Shown one piece after another: positions 17,934 to 26,478 of a stretch of 64,000 nucleotides of DNA (positions are counted from its first letter, which is position 1; each line of letters begins with the position of its first letter). A program made the translations under genes and the position numbers. Below the pieces are notes generated by a model, which ran no database searches, was not told where the DNA came from, and was given only the letters and a program-made list of their open reading frames with translations. Origin of the DNA: Planctomycetota bacterium (GTDB taxonomy: Bacteria; Planctomycetota; Phycisphaerae; Phycisphaerales; Phycisphaeraceae); contig JAJRXX010000003.1 in assembly GCA_024276075.1 (NCBI GenBank), positions 1 through 64,000 of the forward strand, given 5' to 3'.

Positions 17934-18842
17934 TTACGCTGCCCCGACCGTAAGCCACCCGGTCCATTCGTGTTGCTTGACCAAGCGGAGACGATCGACC
18001 AGGCGCGAGTCTCGGGCGAATAGCTGGCGTACGAGCGAGGGGTCGTTGCACTGACGGCTCAGGTGTAGCAAAACGACGTGCGCGGGTCCGCCGCGGGGGC
18101 AGCGATCGACGATACGACAGACAGCCTCGAACGCTTGCTCATTGGACAGGTGCCCGTGTCCGCCTGTGATCCTGCGTTTGAGCATGGCCGGCCGACCGCT
18201 GGCACGCTGCATCTGAGGGTCATAGTTGGACTCGATCGCCAACAGGTCGACGCCGACAAACCGGCTGATCATTTCGTCGGGCACCCGGCCCAAGTCGGTG
18301 GCGTAGCCAATCCGACCCCCATCGGCCTCGAGCAGATAACCCTCGGTGCCCGTGGAATCGTGAGGCAGCGAGACGGTGTGCGCACGCAGGCCGACGATCG
18401 GCTCGAAAGACCGGTTGTCGATCGTGTGCAAGAGCCCAGCCCGGTGCAACTGCCTCGCACCGTCGATGCGGTACAGGCTGTAGATGTGTCGGCTATGGAC
18501 GTAGACGTTAATACGCTGGCGAACAAGGGTCGCTAGCCACGTGGGGTTAAAGTGGTCCCGGTCGGCGTGCGTCAGGCAGATGGCTTTAACATCGCCGAGT
18601 GTCAGTCCGGTATTCTGGAGACGCTTGGCTGTGGCGCGTGGGCCGAACCCCGCGTCGATCAACACCGCCGAATCGCCCAGGCTCACGACCGCACAGTTTC
18701 CCGATGAGCCGCTACCCAGCACGCACAGGCGCAGGAGGATCGTGCTGTGTGGGTGTGCGGAATGATTCTGAATTGGTGTGCGCGTCGCGGTGGATGTGGG
18801 CTCTTCGAACAGCGACATTTGTGCGGGGCAATGCGACGACAT
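17934..18842 (-). CDS. MBL-fold metallo-hydrolase, YycJ/WalJ-like
   Basis: A 302-residue metallo-beta-lactamase-fold protein. The N-terminal strand VLGSGSSGNC and the metal motif LTHADRDH (HxDxDH form, differing from HxHxDH) match the YycJ/WalJ group of cytoplasmic nucleases or DNA-processing hydrolases. Further ligands are in SLPHDSTG, ATDLG and GHLSNEQA. The start at 18842 has GGAG seven bases upstream. The first ~35 residues are a disordered Ser/His/Pro-rich extension not usual in the family. Activity on DNA is inferred from family membership only. Confidence 0.85.
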   Translation of the reverse strand: MSSHCPAQMSLFEEPTSTATRTPIQNHSAHPHSTILLRLCVLGSGSSGNCAVVSLGDSAVLIDAGFGPRATAKRLQNTGLTLGDVKAICLTHADRDHFNPTWLATLVRQRINVYVHSRHIYSLYRIDGARQLHRAGLLHTIDNRSFEPIVGLRAHTVSLPHDSTGTEGYLLEADGGRIGYATDLGRVPDEMISRFVGVDLLAIESNYDPQMQRASGRPAMLKRRITGGHGHLSNEQAFEAVCRIVDRCPRGGPAHVVLLHLSRQCNDPSLVRQLFARDSRLVDRLRLVKQHEWTGWLTVGAA

Positions 18843-18885
18843 CCGTGTCTCCGATAGTGGTGAGCAAAGCGTAGTGCCGCTGCCG

Positions 18886-19134
18886 CTAGCGTACTTGCCT
18901 CAATTCGTCTTGCGTCTCGTCAATGGGTCCGCGACCGTAGTAGAACCGGTCGCTATAAAAGGGTGCCCCCATCGGCTTGTAAGACGAGTACTCGACTAGG
19001 CGATCGAGGCGCTGCGATACGCCGGGCTTAGACAGCGTACAACCCAAAAAACTCAGCGACAACGCCATGAGGGTCAACGTGCAAGCTGTGCTGCGTGTGA
19101 TGGCGTTTGGTACCTGATGCTTGAAATACACCAC
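18886..19134 (-). CDS. small predicted lipoprotein
   Basis: An 82-residue ORF read from the GTG at 19134 (a second GTG follows directly). The N-terminus is basic, then hydrophobic (LTLMALSLSFLGC), with a lipobox-like FLGC at about residues 28-31. A short Tyr-rich mature part (YSSYKPMGAPFYSDRFYYGRG) follows. The reading frame remains open further upstream to 19296, into the nuoB coding region, but that part is not lipoprotein-like. It lies 49 bp downstream of nuoB on the same strand. Family unknown. Confidence 0.55.
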   Translation of the reverse strand: MVYFKHQVPNAITRSTACTLTLMALSLSFLGCTLSKPGVSQRLDRLVEYSSYKPMGAPFYSDRFYYGRGPIDETQDELRQVR

Positions 19135-19183
19135 AGATGCCCCGGATTTATATTTAGCTATTTGCTCACCAACAAAAGAACGA

Positions 19184-19729
19184 TCACACCGTCGCTGGCG
19201 CGGGCATGGGCAGGTCGTATGCCTTGGCGGCGCGCTTGGAGCCCTTGGGTACCCCAATCGTCTGAGAGGTGATCTTGTCCTGAAGACGCATGACACCCTC
19301 GATCAATGCCTCGGGCCGAGGCGGGCAACCAGGGACGTAAACGTCTACGGGCACGACCAGATCGACGCCCTTGACCACGTGGTAGCCGTACTTGAAGTAA
19401 GGCCCCCCGCCGACGGTGCAGGCCCCCATGGCGATGACGTATTTGGGATCGGGCATCTGGTTGTAGAGCCGACGCACACGTGACGCCATCTTGTACGTCA
19501 CGGTCCCAGCCACGATCATCAAATCGCTCTGACGGGGTGTGGCACGGAAGGCACCGGCACCAAACCGGTCCAAGTCGAACCGCGACGCGCCGACCGCCAT
19601 CATCTCGATCGCGCAACACGCCAAGCCGAACGTCATCGGCCAAATGCTGCTCTTGCGTGCCCAGTTAATCACCCAATCGACCTGCGTGATGATCAGGCCT
19701 TCTTCAAAGCGGTTTTCAATCCAACTCAT
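19184..19729 (-). CDS. nuoB: NADH-quinone oxidoreductase subunit B, isolated from the rest of complex I
   Basis: A 181-residue NuoB, the subunit carrying cluster N2 near the quinone site. Cluster ligands are visible: adjacent cysteines in ACCAIEMMA, one in GACTVGGG and one in [14 protein letters not shown]. The start has an AGGGGG ribosome binding site. In most genomes nuoB lies between nuoA and nuoC; here the upstream neighbour is a divergent trk gene and downstream is a small lipoprotein. Either complex I genes are dispersed in this organism or this is a second copy. Confidence 0.93.
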   Translation of the reverse strand: MSWIENRFEEGLIITQVDWVINWARKSSIWPMTFGLACCAIEMMAVGASRFDLDRFGAGAFRATPRQSDLMIVAGTVTYKMASRVRRLYNQMPDPKYVIAMGACTVGGGPYFKYGYHVVKGVDLVVPVDVYVPGCPPRPEALIEGVMRLQDKITSQTIGVPKGSKRAAKAYDLPMPAPATV

Positions 19730-19954
19730 AAGACCCCCTGGTTAGGCCCCGTGTTCTTAATCGGTCAATACCTGCTGCTTGATTCAATACAGCACCATCA
19801 TAAAACGTGGTGAGAGCGTTGGCCAATCGGCAAAAGTCAGTTCAATGGATGCAACGGGCTGATCACGCGACCAAAGAAATAAACCGCATCAACAGATTAT
19901 CGCCACACCAGGGTTTGTAGACCCAACAGACCGTGGGCTACCATCTCCAATATC

Positions 19955-21820
19955 TTGGCACGCACGACCGACTCACAGCCGCCAGCTTCCGCCCGGCCGA
20001 TCTTTTCCGCCGTAGGACCCGAGGTGCGCCAAGATGTGCTGCTGACCCGGCTGGGGCTAATCGGTACTGCCGCTGCGGGCGCGGTGATCGAACACGGCTT
20101 CCACACCCCTCCCGTGCCCGTGGGGCAGATACACCTGCTCCAAACGGTGCTGTTTGCGTTGTACCTTGTCGATGTGTGGCTTGGGCAGCGTGTGAACCGG
20201 TGGGGTCTACGTGACGTGGCGCCGGATTGGGCCGACGCGGTGCTCGCGGGGCTTGGTGTCGTGGGCATGGCACTTGGCGTAGGCATGCTCGAAGGTGCTT
20301 GGCACCTATTTGAACTGTCCGTTGTGCTGATCCTGATCACCGAGCTATGGCAACTAAACGTGGGTTTGTCTCGTCGGTTTCATCGGCCGGGCGCTTTGCT
20401 GCCGCTGAGCTTTCTGACCCTGATCGTGGTTGGCACCCCGCTGCTGATGCTCCCGGTAGCGGTACCACCGGGACAAACGATCTCCTGGCTCGATGCGGTT
20501 TTTACGATGACCAGCGCTGTGTGCGTGACGGGCCTGATCGTCCGTGACACCGCTACGCAGTTCACCCCCTTTGGCCAGACAGTCATCGGCGTGTTCATCC
20601 AATTGGGAGCATTGGGCATCATCATCTTCGGGTCATTAGCAACCGCGATGATCGGAGCACGCCTATCGCTTAAAGAGAATATGAGCCTCAGCTCGATGCT
20701 CAACGACCTGCCGTTGTACCGGATCACGTCTTTTGTACGTTTTATTGTGCTCGCTACGCTGCTGCTGGAACTGCTGGGAACCGCCCTGCTAATCCCGATG
20801 TGGGTGGGCGATCTGTCGCTTACCGAGCGTGTCGGATTGAGCCTGTTCCACGCGGTCAGCGCGTTTTGCAATGCGGGGTTCTCGCTTCAATCCGACAGCT
20901 TGACGGCATATCGGTATGCGCCGCAGGTGCACCTTGTGATCGTCCCGTTAATCGTGATCGGAGGGCTGGGCTTCCCGGTTCTGAGTGTTCTGTGGGAGAG
21001 CGTAAGGTGGCGATGGGCTCGGTGGCGGTGGGCTGGACGGCGATCCGGTTCGGGTGGGCAAAAAGTGGCTGGCAGGGCCTCTGGAAAATTATTTCGACTC
21101 GATCTGCACACGAAAATCGTGCTGTCCACGACGGCTACGCTGTACCTAGGCGGGGTGCTGATCCTGATGGGGGCACAACTCAAACCACAACTGGACGGTT
21201 ACTTTCAACAAGGGGTCACGGCGAATCAGGCCAGACCCGAAGCGCTGTCGGGACAAGGCGTGGTGGCGATGCTCGCCGACGCCAGCTTCATGTCGATCAC
21301 GTCACGCACAGCAGGTTTCAACACGGTACCAATGGACGAACTGGCCCCGGCGAGCCGACTGGTGCTCATGATATTAATGATGATCGGCGCCTCACCAGGC
21401 AGCACGGGCGGAGGCATGAAGACGACGACCCTGGCGGTGCTGCTGCTGACCGTGGCTGCGACGGTGCGTGGGCGAGACAGCACGGAAGTGTTTGCCCGCC
21501 GATTCACCGATCAGTTGGTACGCCGTGCGGCGACGCTGGCGGCGTGCTTTGTCGCCTTGGCGACGACGTCGACGCTGCTTTTGAGCTTTAGTGAGCCTTA
21601 CCCGTTCGGAAAGATCGCGTTCGAGGCGGTGAGCGCAGCGAGCACGACGGGGTTATCGCTGGGTATCACGGGTGATTTGACCGTATTCGGCAAGGGCGTC
21701 ATCATCGCGACGATGTTTCTGGGACGTATCGGCCCGCTGGCGCTGCTCGGCGCGTTGCTGTTTCGTGCAAAAGCGGTAAGGCCGTTCGCGTACCCCCACG
21801 AAGACGTCGCGATGGGTTAG
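19955..21820 (+). CDS. Trk/Ktr-type potassium channel subunit (TrkH/KtrB family)
   Basis: A 621-residue membrane protein of the TrkH/TrkG/KtrB family. Four selectivity-filter loops are seen: TSAVCVTGLIV, VSAFCNAGFSL, TSRTAGFNTV and VSAASTTGLSLG. Two to four extra N-terminal helices precede the four M1-P-M2 units, and a basic cytoplasmic loop (about residues 347-375, WRWARWRWAGRRSG) lies between repeats two and three. TTG at 19955 is the annotated start; GTG at 20024, after TAGGA, is an alternative. The single-RCK regulator gene follows 49 bp downstream, a KtrB-KtrA arrangement. Confidence 0.9.
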   Translation: MARTTDSQPPASARPIFSAVGPEVRQDVLLTRLGLIGTAAAGAVIEHGFHTPPVPVGQIHLLQTVLFALYLVDVWLGQRVNRWGLRDVAPDWADAVLAGLGVVGMALGVGMLEGAWHLFELSVVLILITELWQLNVGLSRRFHRPGALLPLSFLTLIVVGTPLLMLPVAVPPGQTISWLDAVFTMTSAVCVTGLIVRDTATQFTPFGQTVIGVFIQLGALGIIIFGSLATAMIGARLSLKENMSLSSMLNDLPLYRITSFVRFIVLATLLLELLGTALLIPMWVGDLSLTERVGLSLFHAVSAFCNAGFSLQSDSLTAYRYAPQVHLVIVPLIVIGGLGFPVLSVLWESVRWRWARWRWAGRRSGSGGQKVAGRASGKLFRLDLHTKIVLSTTATLYLGGVLILMGAQLKPQLDGYFQQGVTANQARPEALSGQGVVAMLADASFMSITSRTAGFNTVPMDELAPASRLVLMILMMIGASPGSTGGGMKTTTLAVLLLTVAATVRGRDSTEVFARRFTDQLVRRAATLAACFVALATTSTLLLSFSEPYPFGKIAFEAVSAASTTGLSLGITGDLTVFGKGVIIATMFLGRIGPLALLGALLFRAKAVRPFAYPHEDVAMG

Positions 21821-21869
21821 TGTCAATATCGCGTGTGACGACACCCGTTTAGAACAGAAAGACAGCCCC

Positions 21870-22553
21870 ATGCAGCGATTCGCGGTGATAGGTCTTGGTC
21901 GTTTCGGTTCTCGTCTGGCGGCAAACCTGGCGGCGGCGGGCCAGGAGGTGATCGCTATCGACAGGTCCGAGCGTATCGTGGAGGAGATGCGAGACCGAGT
22001 GACGCTGGCGGTCGCGTTGGACGCCACGGACGAGCAAGCGCTGCGGTCGCAGGGTGTGGATCAAGCAGACGTGGCTGTGGTGGGTATCGGCAATGACTTT
22101 GAAGCTGCGTCGCTGACGACGGTTATCTTAAAACAGATCGGGGTCGACAAAGTCATCAGCAGAGCGGCGACGCCGACCAGTGCCCATATCCTCGCACGGA
22201 TCGGTGCTGACGAGATTGTCAATCCCGAAGACGAATCTGCTGACCGCTGGGCGGTGCGCCTGGCGAATCCATGGTTTTTGAGCCACATCGAGTTGGATGC
22301 TGACTATAGCATCGTGGATATCGAAACGCCTTCTCAATGGATCGGTAAAACACCGAAAGAGCTACGGTTACGCAGTGATTTTGGCATCCACATCGTGGCC
22401 ATCAGAAAACGAGCACCTAGCACCGATCCCGACGGCGCCATGGTCCATACCGGTCTGCGTATCCCGATGCCTGATCAGCCTTTGCAAGAACAAGACATCC
22501 TGATGGTCATGGGCCCGGATGAGAAGCTAACCGATTTGCCCAAGCAGGAATGA
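21870..22553 (+). CDS. KtrA/TrkA-type regulatory subunit, single RCK unit
   Basis: A 227-residue cytoplasmic gating subunit. The N-terminal RCK_N domain has a Rossmann nucleotide site VIGLGRFGSRLAANLAAAG and the acid at the end of the second strand (AIDRSE). An RCK_C domain follows in the last ~85 residues, including DILMVMGPDEKLTDL. The length and single-unit layout match KtrA, which forms an octameric ring on a KtrB dimer and responds to ATP/ADP. It immediately follows a TrkH/KtrB-family gene, its likely partner. Confidence 0.9.
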   Translation: MQRFAVIGLGRFGSRLAANLAAAGQEVIAIDRSERIVEEMRDRVTLAVALDATDEQALRSQGVDQADVAVVGIGNDFEAASLTTVILKQIGVDKVISRAATPTSAHILARIGADEIVNPEDESADRWAVRLANPWFLSHIELDADYSIVDIETPSQWIGKTPKELRLRSDFGIHIVAIRKRAPSTDPDGAMVHTGLRIPMPDQPLQEQDILMVMGPDEKLTDLPKQE

Positions 22554-22678
22554 CGCTGACCAGGCGACTTGCCACGTCCCTAAATAAGACGATGATTCTC
22601 GGCTCGGTGACATGTTCTCACGTTATGGGTTGGGCTGTGTAAGGTCTGGCCAACGGGTGGGAACTGTGGAGGTCGTTT

Positions 22679-24022
22679 ATGAATGTTGTCATTTGTGGCG
22701 CCGGTGCGGTCGGGATTCACGCAGCCGAAGTGCTCGGCGCGGAAAACCACAGCGTCACCGTGATCGACAAGGCCGCTGACCGTCTCACGACACTGGAGGA
22801 ATCGCTGGACGTGCGAAGCCTGCACGGCAACAGCACCCACGCGGAGACGCTGCTGGAAGCTGGGTGCGGGTCGGCGGACCTTTTCATCGCGGCGACCGAG
22901 AGCGATGAGATCAACCTCTTGTCGGCGTCGATCGCGGCTGGGCTGGGCTCTGAGCGGACCATCGCGCGTGTGCATCACAGCGCGTATTTTGAGGAGCGTG
23001 GGATTACTTACGACAAGCACCTGGGGATCGATCACTTGGTCTGCCCAGACCACACGACAGCGGTCGCTATTGCCCAGGCACTTAGCAATCCCGGAGCTCT
23101 TGCGGTCGAACGATTCGCGCGAGGACGTATCGAGATGCAGCAGCTCCCGGTCAGCGACGACGCCCCGGCGATTGGTAAGAAACTCGCTGAAATCGGCTTA
23201 CCCGGGACCGCGCTGATCGCGTCGATCAAACGAGAGGATCAAGGGTTTATCCCGGACGCTGGGAGTACGATCCAGCGTGGCGACGTGGCTACATTGATCT
23301 GCGACGTGAGCGACTTTGAGCGTGCCCGAAAGCTAATCCACACCGCGTCGGCAAAGCGCAAACGCGTCATGGTGATGGGTGGCAGCGCGTTGGCGGTGTG
23401 GCTGTGTCGGCAATTGCACAGTCGAGCTTTTTCGGTGAGGTTGTTTGAGCCGAACCGGGCCCGGGCAGAGGAACTGGCGGCGAAGCTCGAGTGGGTCACG
23501 GTCATCTGTTCGGACCTGACCGATCAGGCTGTGTGGGAAGAAGAACAGCTCAAACAAACCGACGCATTCGTAACTGTCAGCAATAGCGATGAGCGTAATA
23601 TCCTCGCCGCTGCACGCGCTAAGAGCACCGGCACGGGTATGGCCATCGCTGTCCTGCAACAACCCACCTATCTGCACCTTCTGACACATGTCGGTATCGA
23701 TAAAGCGTTCAGCCCGCGAGTGACGGCTGTGACACAGATCCAGAATCTGTTGCACGTGGGCCCAATCCGCCGGCTGGCGACCCTGGCGGAGGGTATCGCA
23801 GACGTGTATGAAATCCGGGTTTCTCCGTCGGCGACAAGCGTGATCGGCACGCCGTTACGGGAATTGAAGTTTTCTTCTAAAACCCTCATCGTCGCCATCC
23901 AAAGCGGTGATGAAGTGCGTGTACCGGGCGCGAACGACACCATCGCGGACAACGATCGTGTCGTGGTGATCTCTTCGAGTGCCAATGAAAAAGAATTGAA
24001 AGCGATGTTCGGAGCCACCTGA
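22679..24022 (+). CDS. trkA: Trk system potassium uptake protein TrkA (double RCK)
   Basis: A 447-residue TrkA with two tandem RCK_N-RCK_C units. The first Rossmann site is VICGAGAVGIHAAEVLGAEN; the second begins RVMVMGGSALAVWLCRQL, with GGSALA replacing the strict GxGxxG. The C-terminal RCK_C domain is complete. A strong GGAGG ribosome binding site precedes the ATG. It is followed 85 bp later by a TrkH gene. The double layout pairs with TrkH, giving a second potassium uptake system beside the KtrA/KtrB-like pair. Confidence 0.93.
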   Translation: MNVVICGAGAVGIHAAEVLGAENHSVTVIDKAADRLTTLEESLDVRSLHGNSTHAETLLEAGCGSADLFIAATESDEINLLSASIAAGLGSERTIARVHHSAYFEERGITYDKHLGIDHLVCPDHTTAVAIAQALSNPGALAVERFARGRIEMQQLPVSDDAPAIGKKLAEIGLPGTALIASIKREDQGFIPDAGSTIQRGDVATLICDVSDFERARKLIHTASAKRKRVMVMGGSALAVWLCRQLHSRAFSVRLFEPNRARAEELAAKLEWVTVICSDLTDQAVWEEEQLKQTDAFVTVSNSDERNILAAARAKSTGTGMAIAVLQQPTYLHLLTHVGIDKAFSPRVTAVTQIQNLLHVGPIRRLATLAEGIADVYEIRVSPSATSVIGTPLRELKFSSKTLIVAIQSGDEVRVPGANDTIADNDRVVVISSSANEKELKAMFGAT

Positions 24023-24107
24023 TCGTCGGCAGTATCATGCGTCTGGATCGACTATCCATTGTCCGACCTATTCACAGCGTATCTGTTAATTCGGGACCTG
24101 ACTCGAA

Positions 24108-25685
24108 ATGAACCATCTCTACGTCATACGCCAACTCGGGCTGTTGATGATTGTGCTAAGCCTGTCGATCCTCGCGGTCGCTACATGGTCGGGCGTGGAT
24201 TACGCCCGAGGCGATGTGGGTGAATGGGTGTCGCTTGAAGCGCTGCTGCTATCGGTGGCTGTGGGATTGATCCTTGGCCTGATGTTGTGGCGTGTGAGTA
24301 AAGGTTGCGACGATTATCTAGGGCATCGAGAAGCGTTGCTGCTGGTGGCGATGAGTTGGCTCGTCGGCGCGGCACTGTCGGCGTTGCCTTATTGGCTGTG
24401 GGCGATCCTCAGTACAACATCCCCGCTAAACGACTCGGAGCACTTACTATCAAGCGGTGGGGGCACGTTGCACCCATTTATGTCGTATATCGATTGTTAC
24501 TTTGAAGCCATGAGCGGGCTGACGACGACGGGGGCAACGGTGTTAGACGATATCCACCCGCTGCCGCGTGGGCTGTTGCTGTGGCGTTCGCTGACGCATT
24601 GGCTTGGTGGACTTGGGATCGTCGTTTTGTTCGTGGCAGTGTTGCCAAATCTGGGCGTCGGGGGCAAGAAGCTGTTCCAGGTCGAGGCTCCCGGGCCCAC
24701 GAGCCAAGGGGTGAGACCTCGCATCCGTGAGACGGCCCGCCTGCTATGGATGATCTACTTCGGCTTAACGATCGCCGAAACGGTCATCCTGCGGGCGTTG
24801 GGGATGGACTGGTTCGACGCGGTCTGCCACACGTTTGCCACCCTGGGCACCGGCGGTTTCAGCACGCGAAACGCCAGCATAGGGGCGTATGACTCGGTGG
24901 CGATCGAATCAACCATTATTGTGTTTATGGTCTTAGCTGGTGCCAATTTCGGCGTGTATTATCATCTGATTCGAGGTCGGCTGCGTGCCGTCTGGTCTGA
25001 CCCGGAGGTGCGGCTGTACTTGGGCTTGCTGGTTCTCGGGAGCCTAATTGTAAGCTACACGCTTTATGACCAACCGATTGTCGGGACATCGGGGCGTATC
25101 TATGCGCCCTCGGTAGCGGAGGCGATCCGGCACGGTGTATTTCAGGTGGTATCGATCCAGACCACCACAGGGTTCTGCACCGCAGACTTTGATCAGTGGA
25201 GTTTCTTAGCCAAGACCGTGTTGGTCGGTCTTATGTTCGTGGGCGCGTCGGCGGGGTCGACTGGCGGCGGGATCAAGGTGATCCGATGCCTAATCGCATT
25301 TAAGGTGATGCTCGCGGACGTGGAACGGGTGTTCCGCCCCAACGTGGTCAGGACGATCAAGGTCGGCCGTACGACCATCGACCCTGAACTTCGGCTCAGC
25401 ACAGTGGTGTATATTCTAGGGATACTCGCGTTATTTCTGATCGGTGCCGTCCTGCTGATGCTCCTGGAGCCAGCCGGTCAGATCAGTTTTTCCACAGCCG
25501 CCACCGCCAGTGCCGCCACGCTCAACAACATCGGCCCGGGTTTAGAACTCGTCGGCGCCACCGAACACTACGGCTGGTTCAGCGCCCCAAGCAAGGTTGT
25601 GATGTGCGTACTGATGCTGCTAGGGCGTTTGGAGGTATACGCTATCTTCGTGCTGTTTGTGCCTCGCTTCTGGCGTGGGGAATAG
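24108..25685 (+). CDS. trkH: Trk system potassium uptake protein TrkH
   Basis: A 525-residue inner-membrane potassium channel subunit. Filter loops of the four pseudo-repeats: SGLTTTGATVL, ATLGTGGFSTR, TTTGFCTADF and LNNIGPGLELV, with Gly at each expected position. Length and the four-repeat layout with two N-terminal extra helices match TrkH. It directly follows trkA and is likely co-transcribed. The C-terminus ends soon after the last helix. Potassium uptake for turgor is the family role. Confidence 0.93.
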   Translation: MNHLYVIRQLGLLMIVLSLSILAVATWSGVDYARGDVGEWVSLEALLLSVAVGLILGLMLWRVSKGCDDYLGHREALLLVAMSWLVGAALSALPYWLWAILSTTSPLNDSEHLLSSGGGTLHPFMSYIDCYFEAMSGLTTTGATVLDDIHPLPRGLLLWRSLTHWLGGLGIVVLFVAVLPNLGVGGKKLFQVEAPGPTSQGVRPRIRETARLLWMIYFGLTIAETVILRALGMDWFDAVCHTFATLGTGGFSTRNASIGAYDSVAIESTIIVFMVLAGANFGVYYHLIRGRLRAVWSDPEVRLYLGLLVLGSLIVSYTLYDQPIVGTSGRIYAPSVAEAIRHGVFQVVSIQTTTGFCTADFDQWSFLAKTVLVGLMFVGASAGSTGGGIKVIRCLIAFKVMLADVERVFRPNVVRTIKVGRTTIDPELRLSTVVYILGILALFLIGAVLLMLLEPAGQISFSTAATASAATLNNIGPGLELVGATEHYGWFSAPSKVVMCVLMLLGRLEVYAIFVLFVPRFWRGE

Positions 25686-25826
25686 GGATAGGCTATCAAC
25701 AGAAGCGCAAACGGCTGACGCCAGCGTGGTGCGCGACAAGGGTGTAGGTTATGATACGGTATTGTTTTTCATACTAAGAGCGCCTAACAAAATGGATGCG
25801 GAGAACTTTTTAAAATACGAAAAAGT

Positions 25827-25856
25827 CCGCTCCCTGACGGTCGCGGCTCGTCGCGG
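25827..25856 (+). repeat. R1 repeat, near-consensus copy
   Basis: CCGCTCCCTGACGGTCGCGG then CTCGTCGCGG in the gap between trkH and the universal stress protein gene. Together with 26398-26428 it brackets the stress-protein gene with the same repeat in the same orientation. Confidence 0.75.
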
Positions 25857-25936
25857 CAGTACAATGGAATGGCTGAATCTTATTTTGACAGACGCTCTAA
25901 AGACGATCATGAGTCGTCAGGAACCAAAGGCATAGC

Positions 25937-26362
25937 GTGAGTAAAAGTAAGATACTGGTGGCGGTAAGCTCACCGTGGGCAAGCCAGAAGATCGCCGCCC
26001 CAATCGCTGACTTGGCGCGCCGCTTGGATGCACAAGTGGTGGTTGCCCACGTAGCTCAGCTTCACGACGAAGATGAGCACGAGACCGATGCCCAGCAACG
26101 CGGCGAGAAGACACTGCAGCTTTTAACCGACCAGCTCAACGAATCGGGCATCTCGACGGAAGGGTTGATGCTGTTCTCCGATGACGTGTCGAAAGCCATC
26201 CTGAATACCGCCAAAGCCCGCAGTTGCACGCTGATCATATTGGGTCTGACAGGCAAGGGGGTTCTTAAACGGCTGATCGCCGGTGACGTGCCCGCTAATA
26301 TTATCCGTCAAGCCGACCTGCCCGTGCTGCTGTGCCCGGCGAATTGGGTGGGCATGATCTGA
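25937..26362 (+). CDS. universal stress protein (UspA family)
   Basis: A 141-residue Usp-domain protein starting at GTG 25937, six bases after AAAGG. The N-terminal strand KILVAVSSPWA begins the Rossmann-like fold. The C-terminal ATP-binding pattern GLTGKGVLKRLIAGDVPANI resembles G-2x-G-9x-G-[ST], but the final Ser/Thr is replaced by Ala, so ATP binding may be reduced. It lies after the Trk cluster; Usp proteins often accompany ion transporters, so a regulatory link to potassium transport is plausible but unproven. Confidence 0.87.
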   Translation: MSKSKILVAVSSPWASQKIAAPIADLARRLDAQVVVAHVAQLHDEDEHETDAQQRGEKTLQLLTDQLNESGISTEGLMLFSDDVSKAILNTAKARSCTLIILGLTGKGVLKRLIAGDVPANIIRQADLPVLLCPANWVGMI

Positions 26363-26374
26363 CCGCGTGCAGTT

Positions 26375-26428
26375 TTATACGCATTGCGTATAAGAGACCG
26401 CTCCCTTACGGTCGCGGCTCGTCGTGGG
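26375..26428. repeat. R6 palindrome plus R1 repeat
   Basis: A perfect palindrome-like hairpin TTATACGC/ATT/GCGTATAA at 26375-26393 runs directly into an R1 unit (CCGCTCCCTTACGGTCGCGG then CTCGTCGTGGG, 26398-26428). It occupies the space between convergent usp and pilZ genes. Confidence 0.75.
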
Positions 26429-26478
26429 AATCTGTTGCGATCAAAAACGAAAATGCTCTAAGCCACGACCGAGTGCGT

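Noticed and set aside
25657-25935. 92-residue plus-strand ORF between trkH and the stress protein gene
   Set aside because: It is made of the out-of-frame trkH tail, a repeat copy and AT-rich spacer; no ribosome site and no protein-like pattern.
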